Part shown: piece by piece, positions 27,081-41,090 of the stretch | How positions within the stretch are numbered: the first letter of the stretch is position 1 | Layout of the letters: the number at the start of each line of letters is the position of its first letter | Assembly (NCBI GenBank): GCA_905250115.1 | Contig: CAJNOI010000034.1 | Coordinates: 112,532-176,531, forward strand | DNA length: 64,000 bases | Reading direction: 5' to 3' | DNA from: Adineta steineri | Lineage: Eukaryota; Rotifera; Eurotatoria; Adinetida; Adinetidae | The notes under the pieces: generated by a model | The model's database searches: none | Told to the model about the DNA's origin: nothing | Seen by the model: only the letters and a program-made list of their open reading frames with translations | Translations under genes and position numbers: made by a program

Positions 27081-27880
27081 CATATATTTGTTTATTTCTT
27101 ATAAATATTGTTTGTTTGTTTTTCTTTTTCTATAAAATCTCATTGAGATGTAATTGAACATGGCTTTGTTTATGCAATAAGCTTTTCTTCTTCTTCTTCT
27201 TCTTCTTTCTTCTTCTTCTGTGTACCGGTGGTTGTTTTTGTCTTTTGTTTCTGTGGAAAAAAATATGAAGAAAAGAAAATTAATGTTTATTGACAACAAA
27301 AAAAAACAGATTTGATAAAACTTCTAATAATGATGATTATGATCATGATATTGATGACAATAATAACAATTATAATTATAATAATAATAATAACAATAAC
27401 GATATAGAAAATGAAGTTCAATCCGAAAATTTCTTCTTTTTGTTTTCTATTTTCATTGAACAGTTTAATGTTTGATATCAAACAAGAATAACTTATGAGA
27501 AATAAAAAACAAACAAATATATTATGAATATTCTTTTTGTTTCTTTTTTTTTGTAAATATATATAAATATTATATCTATTTTGACATGAAAAGTCATTGT
27601 GTTCTTTATTGTTACCTTTTTTTTCTTCTTCTTCTTCTGTCTCTCTCTCGGTATGATTAAAACCTTTAATATATATATGTAACTTCTCTATGTGTGTCTG
27701 TCTGTGTGGTGTGTCTTTCATACGATGAATTATTATTGTATGTGTGAAAGAGATATACGGTAAACGAACGCTATTAAGCGTGTTTGTATATATATATAAA
27801 GAACTATAGATAAAGATGAGATAAGACAAATTTTAGATTTGAATTTATTTAATAGAAAGAATAAAAAAAAGAGAATTAAT
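27081..27880. other. SAP130 3' region and GALK2 upstream region
   Basis: Noncoding, with a polypyrimidine TTC-repeat tract at about 27184-27219 and AT microsatellites. Long apparent frames on both strands here are made of simple repeats (Ile/Asn/Asp runs) and are not genes. A TTTTAG at about 27830-27836 lies about 45 bases before the GALK2 ATG and may be a trans-splice acceptor. Confidence 0.5.
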
Positions 27881-29816
27881 ATGGACTCGATTTCAATAGC
27901 TGATGGGATACCACAAAATCCAAAGTATGTTTTTTACTTTGATTTGGATAATTTTTTAATTGTATTGTTTATAGTGAAGAAAGATTTAAACAATTAATAG
28001 AAAAATTTAAAACAGTATATACAGGAGTTCAACCACAGTTTTTATGTCGTGCACCAGGACGAGTCAATCTTATTGGTAATATTTATATTGAATTTTTCAA
28101 TAAAAATTATTCTGATTTTTTTTAAAGGGGAACATATTGATTATTGTGGTTATTCAGTATTACCTATGGCTGTTGATCAAGATATTGTTTCTATCTTTGC
28201 TACAACTGATGATAATGAAGTACATATCAGTAATACAGATCAATCATTCAAGTATTGTAGTTAAATCAAACAATATATCATCGTTTAACTTCTTTGTATT
28301 TTCGTTTTTTTCAGAGAAGGTTCATTTGATATTGCAAATTTTTCTATTTCATATGAAAAATCTGTTTGGTACGAATATTTTAAATGTGGTATTCAAGGTA
28401 TTCGTGATAAATATCCTGATATTAAATTAAAAGGTATTAAAAATATATTTTCAATATAAATCATAAAAAATCTTGAATTTATTATATAGGTATGAAAGTT
28501 TTAATTGATGGAACGATTCCACGTAGTGCTGGTCTTTCATCATCATCAGCACTTGTTGTTTGTGCTGCTTTATCAACAACTATTAATAATGGAATTCATA
28601 TTACCAAGGTTCTATTTTCAATATATTTAATTTTTAATTATATTTTTTTAAATATCTAGAGTGATTTAGCTGAACTTTGCGCTGAATGTGAAAAATATAT
28701 TGGTACACAAGGAGGTAAAACTTCATTGAATTTTTTATTTATATTTATTTTTTGTCTTTTAAAAAGGTGGAATGGATCAAGCTGCATCTTGTCTTGCACA
28801 TAGTGGTTCTGTATGTTTTATTTTTCATTTGTAACATGTATCATTATTAATATATATATATGTATAGGCAATGTTAATTAGTTTTAATCCATTGAAAACA
28901 CAAGATGTTACATTACCAAATGGTTCTGCTTTTGTTGTAACACATTCATTAACTGAAGTTAATAAAGCAGCAACAGATCATTTTAATATACGTGTATCCG
29001 AATGTCGATTAGCAACTCAAGTATAGATCAAAATAATCTTTCTTTTAAATTTAAAATCATTTTTTTATTTACAAGATATTAGCCAATGCGAAAGGTCTTG
29101 ATTGGCGTTCCATTCGTAAACCATATGAATTACAAACTGCTCTTAATATGACAATAAATGATTTAGAAAAATTTGCATTAGATACACTTCATGAAATTCC
29201 TTATACAATTGATGACGTTGCTAATTTATTAAATGTTACTGTTGATGAATTAATTAGTATTAGTTTAAGACCAAATGTTAAACGAGGTAGAATAATATTT
29301 ATTCGTTTTATAAAAAATAAATTCAATTATTTTAGAACAAAAATTTGAATTATGTAAACGTATAAAACATGTTCTTAGTGAAGCTAATCGTGTTTTATTG
29401 TTTAAAGAAGTATGTGATTCAAATGCACATGATCGTCTTGAAACACTTGGAGAATTAATGAATCAAAGTCATAATAGTTGTTCAAAATTATATGAATGTA
29501 GTAGTGATGAACTTGATGAATTAACTGAAATTTGTCGGTATGTTAAAATTCGAATGCTTCTTTTTATGTTTTAAATAAAAATAATATTCTTCGTTTTTTT
29601 CTAAGACAAAATGGTGCTCTTGGTTCACGTCTTACAGGTGCAGGATGGGGTGGTTGTGCTGTTTCACTTGTAAAACAAGAAAATTTAAATGATTTTATTC
29701 GCAATGTTCGTGAAAAATTTTATACAAATAGTACAGATTCGAAACGAATTAGTAAAGCCGATCAAAGTATTTTTCCAACATTACCTGGTTGTGGAATTTA
29801 TGCTGTACGATTATAA
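27881..29816 (+). CDS. GALK2: N-acetylgalactosamine kinase / galactokinase-like (GALK2)
   Basis: GHMP-family sugar kinase phosphorylating GalNAc (and galactose weakly) at C1. Multiple short exons separated by introns of about 45-60 bp; the first is 27881-27924 and the last ends at TAA 29814-29816. The galactokinase signature is intact: [27 protein letters not shown]. The ATP-binding motif IPRSAGLSSSSALV, the YIGTQGGGMDQAASCLA segment and the C-terminal LTGAGWGGCAVSL motif are all present. The match is better to GALK2 than GALK1 because of [47 protein letters not shown] and the overall order seen in human GALK2. No premature stop or frameshift was found. It shares transcription direction with SAP130 but is 800 bp away. 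Confidence 0.93.
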
Positions 29817-31335
29817 ATATTGATTTAAGTAGCTCGTACATCATTTATGCGCTCATTAACATTATTTATAAAAGATTTTTTTTTGTATTTCGTTATTATT
29901 ATTATTCTTTGGTGATCAACCGCTTTCATTTTTAACTTTGTGATTGGGTGAAATCTGTAGAGTTTATTTAAATAGATGAAGTTTAACTTCTGTTAATTTA
30001 TATTTGCCATGAATTTATTTGTCTTCTGATAACATATGCATAACAAAATTGATCTCTGAAGTTTTGAAAATAGATAAGATTTGTATTTATATAAAAAGAG
30101 AAAGTATGTACGAATATACTTGATATATTTGTGACATTGAGGTAAATATTGTCATCAATCTTGTCTATTTTATTTCTTTTGTTATGTTTGAAAAGAAGCC
30201 TTGCTCATATATGAAAAGCTTGAATAAAATCATGTTCATAATTTATGATTAAACTTCATTTTTATCAAGAAAAAAAATCCGTATTAATCGAATACCCATC
30301 AGCATAAATATTTTTACTTATAGTAATTCATTCATACCTAATGATAAGAAGAAGAAAAGAAATTCTAGACATTGGACTAATGGATAAATTATCTATATTC
30401 TATACTTGAAACAACTTAATGGAAGCTCTCTATTTAAAAAAGAAACGAATTATTTATTTTCGTTATCAATAAAAGGTCTCTTCGAACTAATATGATATTT
30501 CTAATGAATCAAAAGCTTTTATTTTGTTCAATGGTACTTGTAAATATTAACAGATATAAGAATAATTATCGCAATATTGAAAAGTTCACGTACATAGATA
30601 AATCTAGTAAAACTAATTTATTATAAATGATGATTTAACTATTGAACAATATTTCTCTTCTATTCACTATTTGTTTTTTAACAAAACATATTACGTATAT
30701 TGTATCATTATTTTTATTCTACGAATAAGTGTCATTATTTTAAAGAAAATATTCATAGTTTTTTACCAAATATTACCATCAATATATCAAAGTAAACAAT
30801 GAAGTTGTATTCTATGAAGAGAGAAAAAAGAAAGAATTTCATAACTTGAGATGAAGAAGAAGAAGAATAAGATTATAATTTTAATGGATAGAGAAAAGAA
30901 ATAAAAATGACAGCTTCCCTTATATAAATAGAGTACCATCATATAATATATATAGAAGCTCTCACACCTTCTCTGTTATTTTTTTTTTATATTCTTTGTC
31001 AATGATTACTTATACAAATTCTTCTTGCTCTCCCTCTCTCCTTTTTCTTTTGTATATATGTTGATATTACGTCGATCGAGCAACATCTTTTATATTTGTA
31101 TATACATACTAATTTCGTTTTTTTTTCTTCTTTTCTTCTATGAACATGAAATATAACGTTGATTTGTTTTTATTGCCATATGTATTATGTCAGTTACGAA
31201 AATAGAAACGTCCTACAAAAAGTTAAGATGTTAAACCTTATCAATTGGTGGTCTATAACAAATAAATATAAAAAGAAAATTTATCAAACATTCATCAGAA
31301 TAATTTTAGTTCATAAAATTTATTATTATTAAAAT
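29817..31335. other. Intergenic region, GALK2 to coiled-coil gene
   Basis: About 1.5 kb of AT-rich DNA with no supported frame and no recognised repeat family. The T-rich tract around 29870-29905 is consistent with the GALK2 3' end. A TAATTTTAG about 25 bases before the next ATG (31336) resembles a splice acceptor. Confidence 0.5.
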
Positions 31336-34300
31336 ATGTATACAAAGACTCAATCACAAGAAAACAATAATGATAATAATCAACAACAACAAGAAAATTT
31401 ATCTACAACAAATAGTAGTGAATTTTCAATATCGAATGCATCTGGTAAGATATTAAATGATACATTATGACAGACATCACACATAGGAAAGCTCCAAACA
31501 GATATGAGTAAATCTTTTCTCGAACAGTTTTAGATTAGCATTGATATTTTAAACTTTTATTCAAATTAATTGAATATTGAATTATATCTTTAGCTCCTAT
31601 AAGTAATGATGAACGTGCGATTCATATAGCACAATTACTTCAAGAAGCTAATCTTCCTGATCTGATACAATTGGATACTATTAATCAAATACAATATTTT
31701 CTTTATGAACGTGATCAACTTATGACTGAAGTTAGTTAATACTAAAAAAGTTTTTTTTCGTTGATATAATTCGATTTGAAAAATTTAGGCAGAACATATT
31801 CGTATACATTATGAAAAGCAATATCAAATATTGAGACATCATCATGATCAAACGGAAAATAATAATGAACATCTTATAGTTCAAATTCGTACATTATCGA
31901 AAGAACTTATTTTATATAAACATCTCGTTGAAGCTCCAGAAAATCTTGAATCATCAACAAAACCAAAAGATTATCAACAATTAAAACAAACTATCGAAGA
32001 AATTGTACGAGAAAATGAACGTTTACATTCTGAATTAAACTATTTTAAAACAAGTGATCCTGTCTATGAACAAGTACAATTATTAGAAACAACTAATATA
32101 CATTTAAAACAAGAATTAAATCAAGTAATCAATGATAATAATCATTTAAAACAAATAATTAATCTTGATGAAATTCAATATTTAAAAACCAAATTAATAC
32201 AGACAATTGAAGAATGTGAACAATTAAAAGCAGATAAAGAAAAATTTATTCAACAACAAACATCATCATCATTAAACAAAGAAGTTCGTTTGTAGATTTT
32301 ATATTTAATTAAATTTCTCTTAAACAAAGAAAAGAATAGTCTTGAATCATATAGGTTTCTTGAATATAGAACATTATAACGATGTCCTTGCCAAAATTAA
32401 TTTGTTCAGAAATACATATTATTTTACTTTCTATAAAATAAACAGAAAGGAACGAAAAAAAAGAGGAAATTTTTTTGCGATTGTATTTATTTCGAACATA
32501 TTGTAGCTTGTAACTATGTGCTTTTTTTCTTGAGCATCACCAGTGGACTCAGTACAGTCTAGAGTATCTATTAGAGCAATCAAAAACAGATGATTATAGT
32601 TTTTCGCGAGAACTGAGATATTTATAAACTTCACTTAACTTGACCATAGAAATATAATATTCTCATTTCGATAAATTTAGGAACATATTTATTCATCTCC
32701 TCCTAACCACCAAGAGTCACAAGTAGCATCAATTTCAATTCAATCTTTAAAACCAATTGAAGAAAATCCTCCTACCAATGATATTGTTGAATTACATCAA
32801 CATGTTCATCGTTTAGAACAAACAATACAACAACGTGATTATGAATTACAAAAATTACAGAATGAAATCGAAAAAGGTACATGTTCAATAATGAGTTCAA
32901 TTGAAGATCTTTATATGGCATCATCAAACATTTCATCACCAACAAGTATATGTAAATCACAACCATCTATTAATGAATTACAAAACGAAATCGATCAATT
33001 ACATGATAGATTAAATGAATTAACACAAGAAAATCAAACATTAAAACTTCGTATACAAGAGATTGATACAATTTACGAAGAAAATGAATATCTTTATGCG
33101 GAAAAGACTCAATGGACTGAAGAAATGGAACAAACTAGATTACATCAATTAGCACTTCAACAAGAAATTAATATATTAAAACAACGTGAAAAAGAATTTT
33201 TATTTACAAATGATCCATCAATATCAGTAAATGATTCGAATACGACAAAATTAAAATTAAAAATAGATTGGTTCAATCGTAGAAATAATGAATTAGAACG
33301 TGAAATTATTCATTTACGTCAACAAATAGTTTTAATTACAGAAGCATATGAACAAGATAAAGCAGAATTAATTCATACAAATCAATATTATAAACGACTT
33401 TTACAAGCGAATCAAAATTCTAAAAAACATCCTAAAGTAAATTTAAATTCAAGACTTTTTATAATGTTTTTTCTTTTTTATTAGAAATCAGTTCGTATCG
33501 AACAAACTCATACTGAAATTGAAAATCAATTTGAACAACAAAGACAAGAATATGAAAAAATCATTACAGTTTTAAAAGAACAAAATGAAAATACAGAACA
33601 AAAATATAGTGTAAGGTCAAGTGTGATATATTATATATTTTTTCAAATGAATTAATCTAAAGTAAACGTATTGCTTTTTAATCATTCTTATGTAAACAAA
33701 GATACTCCCTAGTTTTGCCGTAAGTAAAAGTATTGAAAACTTATCGAACAACACTCAATGTGTGAAAATGACATATTAAATCAATACCTCGTGGATAAAA
33801 TTATTTTTCATATTCTCTTGACACGATTATCGATGTCTAGGGGAAAAATTACATAAACAAATAATGTAATTTAGACATTATACATAATATATTAGTTTTA
33901 GGCCATGTATAAATTGAAGTTGAAAAGATAGATATATTTTTGAAAAATAAAATTACGTAGTTTCTTTTTTATATTCATTCTTTGCGAATATCGTTTGAAA
34001 GACTAAAATGTAGAATTCCTGAAATTGAATATCATGTTAAAAATGACTACTGCTTAGTGAATCATATTACTTATCGAATTTGTCTTTTTGTATGATTCTT
34101 TAATTGAGAAATTTCATGTGATAAATATATTTTTTGTCTAGTCTCTTCATAATACAACTCTTAAACTTCAAAATGATTATCATCAAAAAGAATTCAATTT
34201 TGCTCATCAACTTGATGAAATTGTTAAACAACGAGATACTATTCATACACAATTAACTTCTTTAGAAAATCATTATGAACAAATAGAAGAAGAAAATAAA

Positions 34301-36823
34301 GCTTTAAAGCAAGAGGTAGATTTTTATTTATTGATTAATTGAAACTATTTTATTTTAAAGTTAAATTCAAAAAATGAAGTAAATCGAGATCTTCAATTAG
34401 CTTTAATATCAACAAATCATGAAAATCAACCACAACATCTATCAAATACAGATCTGGCTGAATTACAAAAAAAATATGATCATGATATAGCTGAATATAA
34501 TACTCAATTAGAGTCTTTACGTACTTTACAAAAAGAAATTATTGTAATTTCAAAATAATATTCGATTTTTTTTCTTGATAAACTATTTCATTTTTCTATT
34601 TTAGACAAATTATGATGCTGAAATATTAAAAAATCATCAAACAATAATTCAATTACAACATGATAATAATCAATATTCAAGTGAATTAGAACGTTATCGA
34701 TTAAATATTAATAAACTTCAAGCTGAAATCAATGAAAAACAAAATGTTAGAAAAATTAAATTTTCGATTTTATTTTTTTATCATCAAAAAAATTTCTTTT
34801 ATTTACATTTAGTTTATTCAACAGATACAAAATGATTTAAGTGAACGATCAGCTTTATATGTTAGTATTAATAATCAATTATCACAAGAAGTAAAAATAA
34901 AAATGACGAGAATAACAGAACTTGAACAATCTCTATCTCAAGAACAACAAAGTGTACGTATTACAAGCGGGTATATGAAAGATGCAATACATATTGATTT
35001 CTGCAGGGGCGTGAAGGGTGTTACGGCCCACGTGACCTCCGCTTCCTAGCGGTACGCCCCTGGATTCCTAACTGGAGGTCTAATGAACTACAGCAAATAA
35101 TAAACCCATTCTTTTGTTTTTTTAGAAAACAGAAATACAACAAAAACTTCAAGATTTACTTCAGTCAGATAAAGAACCTGTAGATAAAAATGAAAAATCT
35201 GAACAACATAATATTAATTCAAATGAAACAATAGATTCAATAAAACGTGAATTAATTATTTTACGAAATGAATTGAGAACAAAATCTGATGAAAATACGA
35301 TGTTTCAACATATAATTGAAGATGAAAAACTTAAAAGGTTTCATATCATTTTCTATGATTATTATTTTTGTTGAACTTAAATTTTTAGACATAGACTTGA
35401 AATGAAAATAAAACGATTAAAAGATGAATTTATTCATGTTCGTACAGAACTTTATAACCGTGTGGAAGAAAATCATTCATTACAATATGAACTTATTGAA
35501 TGTCGATTGAAGATTGATTATTTTTCACATGTACACGATCAAGCTATTCGTTCAGTAAGATCATTAAATTAAATAAAAATATATTTTTTATTATAATATT
35601 TTATTAAAAATTAGCCTGACGACAATGAAACATCAAATATTCTTCAATTATATTTAAAAGAAAAAGCCGATAATCTGCATTATCAATTAAAATGTCAAAC
35701 ATATCAACAACAAATTGATTATTTACAAAGAAATTATGAATCAGTGAAAGTCAAACATAAGCAACGTTTACAAGAAGAAAAGTCAATATAAATATATATT
35801 TTACAAAATATATTTTATTTTCGATATTTTAGAGAGATATATGTACGTGCTAAAATGAAATATCTTGATCATATTAGAAATATTCAAAGAGATTTACAAG
35901 AAACACGACGATTACTTGAAAAAGATGCAGAAACGAAATTAAATCAAGAATCAGTTTATCAACAAGTCATTGATGAAAGAAAACAATTACTTACAAAGTA
36001 TTTTATCTTCGATCCTTTACTAAGATGTTTCTCTAGAGTAGATTCTTTTAGCATAAACATATGTTGCAATGTTGACGCTTTGATCTTTTACATAGTTAAA
36101 ATTAATTAATCAATAATTACTGAATATCGATCGAACTGTATGAGTAGAAAATCTTTGAGAGTAGATTCTAGGACTCAGTCACATCTATGATAAAATTTTC
36201 GTAATAAAAACGAGATCTCCTGCGATCCTATCAAGTCGCAAAATAAAAATGTCTCGAGATAAAACGCAAATTACATGCGGTCGGATAATTTTGGCGGCCA
36301 CTGTATGTATAATATATAAGATTAGCTATGGAAAAGTTCTCCATTTCTGACATATACATGTTTCAATTTTGTGAAGTCACGTCACTAACAAATGATTTTA
36401 CCCATATGTATATTTATTCTATAGTATGGTTGATAAAGATGTTAAAGAACGTGAAATACGTCGTGAAAATCTTTTATTAACATCAAAAATTCAATTACTG
36501 GAAAAACAAATGGAAAATTTAAATGATCGTATTGATCGAACAGCACGTGAGCAAATACAACTTCGTCGAGATGTTAGTAATGTTCGTTTCGATATTAATG
36601 TTTCATCCGAAGTAAATTATTTTCAATAGTTCATTTTTTCTAACAACAAAACTATATTTTATTATTTTATTTACAGAATAGTACTTCTTCTTCACCTATT
36701 TTACCTTCAAGAAGGACTACAATAACTTATATCGATTCAACAGGACGAGCTCAACCTATTTGTTATTCCGAAGCATTTGGTTTTGTTAATGGTCATCTAC
36801 AGGAAGTATCTGCTACTTCATAA
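31336..36823 (+). CDS. Long coiled-coil protein, unidentified
   Basis: A multi-exon gene whose exons read almost entirely as heptad coiled coil rich in Glu, Gln, Lys, Leu and Asn. Exon 1 is 31336-31444 (MYTKTQSQENNN, Gln/Asn-rich); exon 2 joins in phase and reads APISNDERAIHIAQLLQEA. Main coding blocks lie near 31594-31736, 31790-32290, 32682-33430, 33485-33612, 34141-34315, 34362-34540, 34606-34745, 34815-34960, 35125-35336, 35390-35555, 35613-35780, 35832-35997, 36425-36610 and 36678-36823. The C-terminus is not coiled coil: PSRRTTITYIDSTGRAQPICYSEAFGFVNGHL. The size (roughly 1,000 aa) and structure suggest a centrosomal, Golgi or cytoskeletal scaffold, but I recognise no family. Some internal boundaries are approximate. 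Two introns carry transposon remnants. Confidence 0.7.
35004..35062. mobile_element. 59-bp micro-MITE-like insertion, hAT-type ends
   Basis: A strikingly GC-rich 59-bp block inside an AT-rich intron begins CAGGGGCGT and ends ACGCCCCTG, perfect 9-bp inverted termini. CAGGGGCG-type ends are typical of hAT MITEs. The flanking octamers GATTTCTG and GATTCCTA agree at 6 of 8 positions, a plausible eroded target duplication. It could alternatively be a small hairpin RNA element. Confidence 0.55.
36263..36305 (-). mobile_element. Tc1-like terminal sequence in an intron
   Basis: Read on the minus strand, the sequence begins TACAGTGGCCGCCAAAATTATCCG, very close to the ends of Tc1-family elements (CAGTGGxGGxCAAAATTAT). 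It has the TA boundary expected of that family. The opposite terminus was not found, so this is a solo end or a heavily decayed copy in the last-but-two intron of the coiled-coil gene. Confidence 0.5.
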
Positions 36824-39800
36824 CTTCCGAATATTTTATATTCTTTATATACATAATAACATATACAATCGAATAAGGTTTTTGTTTTTCATAGACTAAA
36901 GTCAATGAGAAACTATCATGAAAATCTTATTCATTATTTATTTTTCTGCCAATCATTTGTCAGATATGTTCTTTATCTTCTCTCATTTTTTTTTACTAGA
37001 ATTGTAGAATATGTATCGATGAATATAATTCTAACATTTAATTAGATTATTTTTATATGATTGTGTGTTTATATGAATCGATTTGAAAAATATTTATATT
37101 AAAAATTTTGATTGTCAGGAGAAGATGAAGTTAAACTTTAAATGTATTCCTACAAATTATTTCGTTTGTACTAAAGTAGAGACATTGTTAATAAATTTCA
37201 TTAACTAATATGTAATTTATTTTTGAAAATAATAAGTATTGATAATATTGTTGTAATATAATTATGGGATTCCCGACTCTCAGGTATGAATGTTAGTGTG
37301 AGTGTGAGGGTATGACCGTGGTACTGAATAAAACACACCCACACCCTCACCCTTATTAGTTGGCTTGATTTTTGCCCGCAATTAGGCCGTACTCATACAT
37401 GACATTGTGTGATACGAACACAAATGGATAATGGAGTAATGAAAAGAATATTATATACCGACGATAGTGGTAACACTACCCCCATTCGTTCGTCATTGTG
37501 ATTACAATAAAATAAATAGTAAAACAAGAATAAAATAATCTATATATGTTATTCTTAGTTACAATGCTTCATCAATTTTATTTTGTATTTCAAAATGTTA
37601 ATTATCTTTATTGATTATTATCAAAGAACTTTTTATAAAAAAAGGAACAAGCCAATGTAAAACATATGGAATTATTTTTTTTGAAATTTTAAATAAAAAA
37701 AGTTTCTATAAAAGAAAAGAAATCAGATGAAATTTATCTATATTTATGTGTGCTTGTCCGTATTTATACCATTATGCAATACAATCTATAATATATATTT
37801 TTTCTTTTTCACCTACATATTAACTAACAGATAGAACAATCGTTTAATGTCCGTTTATCAATTAAAGTATATGAAAAAATAGTAGAATCTCATATAAATT
37901 TTGAATTGAATAATATTTCAATGTATGAACAATCTGCAGATAGACTATAGACAATCTTTTAATTAAATATATATTTATTTAATTTCTATATGATTCAACG
38001 AGATATAATAAAATAAATTAATTCGTCGATTATTTTATTTTGTTTTATTTCAAAGTAAGAGTGATACTTTTGAACTATAGACAAACTTATTATGAACACA
38101 AAATAACGTGATTTTTCTCTTTTCTTTTCGTTCTGTTACACTAGCACGTTGTGTATAGGAGATAAAACCTAACCTTTTATTAATAGTGGGTTAATGTAAC
38201 AGAATGAAAAAAACTAACAAGTGTAAGTAAGCAAGTAATTACTTTTTTTTATATCTTTTTCACGAAATAATCTGTAAGAGGTACAAATGAACTACATTTG
38301 CATAGATATAATATTTATTAATCTTTTATACTAGATTGTAAAAAGAAAATAAATATATTGAATGAACTATTATTCAATATTTTAAATTCAATAAATCAAG
38401 TTATGTTGAGTTTGGATCTATATGTATATCATCTAAATTATCTTGGTTGAGACATACGTTCCTGATAATAAATTTACATATTTAATGTGGTCTATTCCTA
38501 TTAAGATATACTCTGATATAGCGATCAATTCAAAGATCAAGGTAAATAAATTGTTCAGAAAAGACAAACAAATGAGTTAAGAGAACAGAATATATGCGTA
38601 CATGTAAAAAATCAATGAAGTGTACTGATCAATTATATATCACTCTAAAAATATATCGTCATGTTCAATTATTGCTTCTATTCAAAAGATATTTATGATT
38701 GGTATTTTATGTTAGCCCTATTGATCAGTAAGTAACTATATACGATAAAATTTTTATTCAGAGTTTATTATTATTTTCTGTGTAAATCAAACTCTAGTGG
38801 GAGATTTTTCTTATTTAAATGATTACAAACAAGTCTTAACATATCAAATCTAATGAATTTCGTAATTATTTGAATACTCTAAAGTTTGAGATTTCAATTA
38901 GTTAGAATTAAATATAATCATGTATGATAAATGCCAACTGAAAATAATACTTCATTTAAATTTTCTAAACTTGATTATTTTTATTATTATTGATAGATGA
39001 ATTATTTATATACATCTGCTTTATAAAATGATGATTAATTAATCATAGAAACTTCTACTAAAATATCTATGATGAGTCATCATATAGTACTATTAGATTA
39101 TTTTAAACAAACATCTCTCATATATTCTTATTAATCATGAATAAATAAATAAGCATTTCACAAATATAATTATGTATCGAGTAGTTTTATTATAGATACA
39201 AACAAAGATTCAACTAAATAACTTAAACAGATAAAATTCAGCACTTTTATATGATTAAAGCAAAAAAGTGAAAGATTTGTTTAGGTCTTTGCTACAGTTG
39301 TAGCACAATATTAATTGAAAATCTAACTATAAAGTAAACAAAATATTTTTGTTAATCTATCATACTACTGCTTAAGAACTATTCCTACATAAAATATAAT
39401 AATTCTATTCTAGTTGGCTTTTTTTTCACAGTGATATAATAATTCTATCTTAATTGAAATTTATAATTGAAGTCAATGTTTTTTTTTCTTTACTCGTCTT
39501 TATTTGTAGAAGAACTCAAACCGGAAAACAAAAATTATATTAAAAAACAATATTTTTCTACCGGGATATAAAAATCATTTGTAGATTATATTTAGAATTA
39601 AAATAAATATTTTTTTTTTTATTATACTTCGATTATAGTTGAATATCAATACAAATTTCATTTTGAACTAATTATGGTAGGATATGAAATTGTTAAATAT
39701 TCAATCATGTATCGTTTAATAAGAAAATAACAAAAAAAAATATGTGATTGATGTATTGAGAAGATATTCTACAAGGTATTACTTGTTATATTCTTTTCTT

Positions 39801-41090
39801 TCTCGTTATTAATACAAGGACATAAACACTGTCTTTTCTTTATTTGTGTGTATTACTCAAGTATATTTTTTCTTCTTTATTGTTGCTATTTTGTTTGTAT
39901 AATTTATCCTTCGAATCTAATTGCAAAGATAGAAAGTATGTGACAAGATAAAATAATGATCGATGAAGGATATTCTTTCGTTTCTATCTTGCTTTCATTC
40001 TTCACTTATCCTATTGAATTTTATTTCTTTTATCTCTTTAATTTATAGTCATTGCCAATGAACAATAATCAAGCTAAATATTCTTCTATGTGAAATAAAA
40101 AGATATGTTGATGTAGACGATACTTAACAAATATATTTATATTTGAAAAATTTCAAATAAAATGTGCTACATTTCAAAGTTAAAAGTCAATTCTTACGAT
40201 TAGATACTAATTGAAATATATGAGACTGATAGGATGGATTCGTTTGTTATTTTATATTAATGATAAATCGTTTGAATACCGAAATTTATAATGATCTTGT
40301 ATATAAAATCGATTTTAATAGGATTATAAAAGCATTTCGTTCTATGTTCACCACATAATATAATCTACACAGATTTTAACTAAAAACATTTATAGGATTT
40401 AGCAAAAAAAAACGACAACTTAAGTATTTAAATGAAGTTTTTTGATCTCTTAATTGAGAAACTACACTATGCTTTTTAATCAAATAAAGTATTACTTTTA
40501 CACTGATTGTTTTCAAGTTAACTAATGCTATCAATTGATTTTTAACGGAATAGAATAGACATTTCATACCTAAAACAAACATTTTTTTTTCAATAAAACT
40601 ACACATTTTTAAATAAATAATTCTATATTGCGTATTATTTATTTTATCGTCAAAAAAGATATAGTATAAACTGTACATTATTATCAGTTAACACCGAAAT
40701 GATATAGCTATTTAAATTAATGTAAATAACACAATCTTCATTTATCTTAAATACTCTTCTATCGATATTCTTAATCTATATTTATTCTATACTGTTTTTT
40801 TCTCAAATACACCTTTTTGTACATATACATGTGCTTTTCTTTTTATATGATCAAGAATAGGTATGTCGTTCTCATACTCTTCAATCGTATGTTAATATCA
40901 CTCCTACATGTTGTGTTTAGTTTAAACAGTCCATATATAAAAAAAAATTTATTCTTCGTATTGTCTTATACACTTTTTCATTCATCCAAATAATACAGTA
41001 AGATATTATCTGTTTCAGGCACCTACCATTATCTCTTCAATTATTTTATCGTTTATATTAATTTACTTAAGTACCACAGGTGCACCAGTC
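36824..41090. other. Gene-free AT-rich region upstream of PKS relic
   Basis: About 4.3 kb with no supported coding frame. A telomere-like hairpin lies near 37290-37350 (listed separately). A 100-aa frame on the minus strand near 40376-40678 has no recognisable features. The missing N-terminal part of the PKS ketosynthase would be expected here, but I cannot find even degraded traces of its active-site Cys region, which suggests deletion. Confidence 0.5.
37290..37350. repeat. Telomere-like inverted repeat (copy 2)
   Basis: A G-rich arm (GTTAGTGTGAGTGTGAGGGT) and a C-rich arm (ACACACCCACACCCTCACCC) are separated by about 20 bases. The same arrangement of TGTGGG-like units facing their complement occurs at the four other hairpins in this window. 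Confidence 0.6.

Noticed and set aside
27287..27829. 180-aa frame on the minus strand
   Set aside because: Composed of Ile/Tyr/Lys runs from microsatellites, with an Ile/Val repeat tract; overlaps an Asn/Asp-repeat frame on the other strand.
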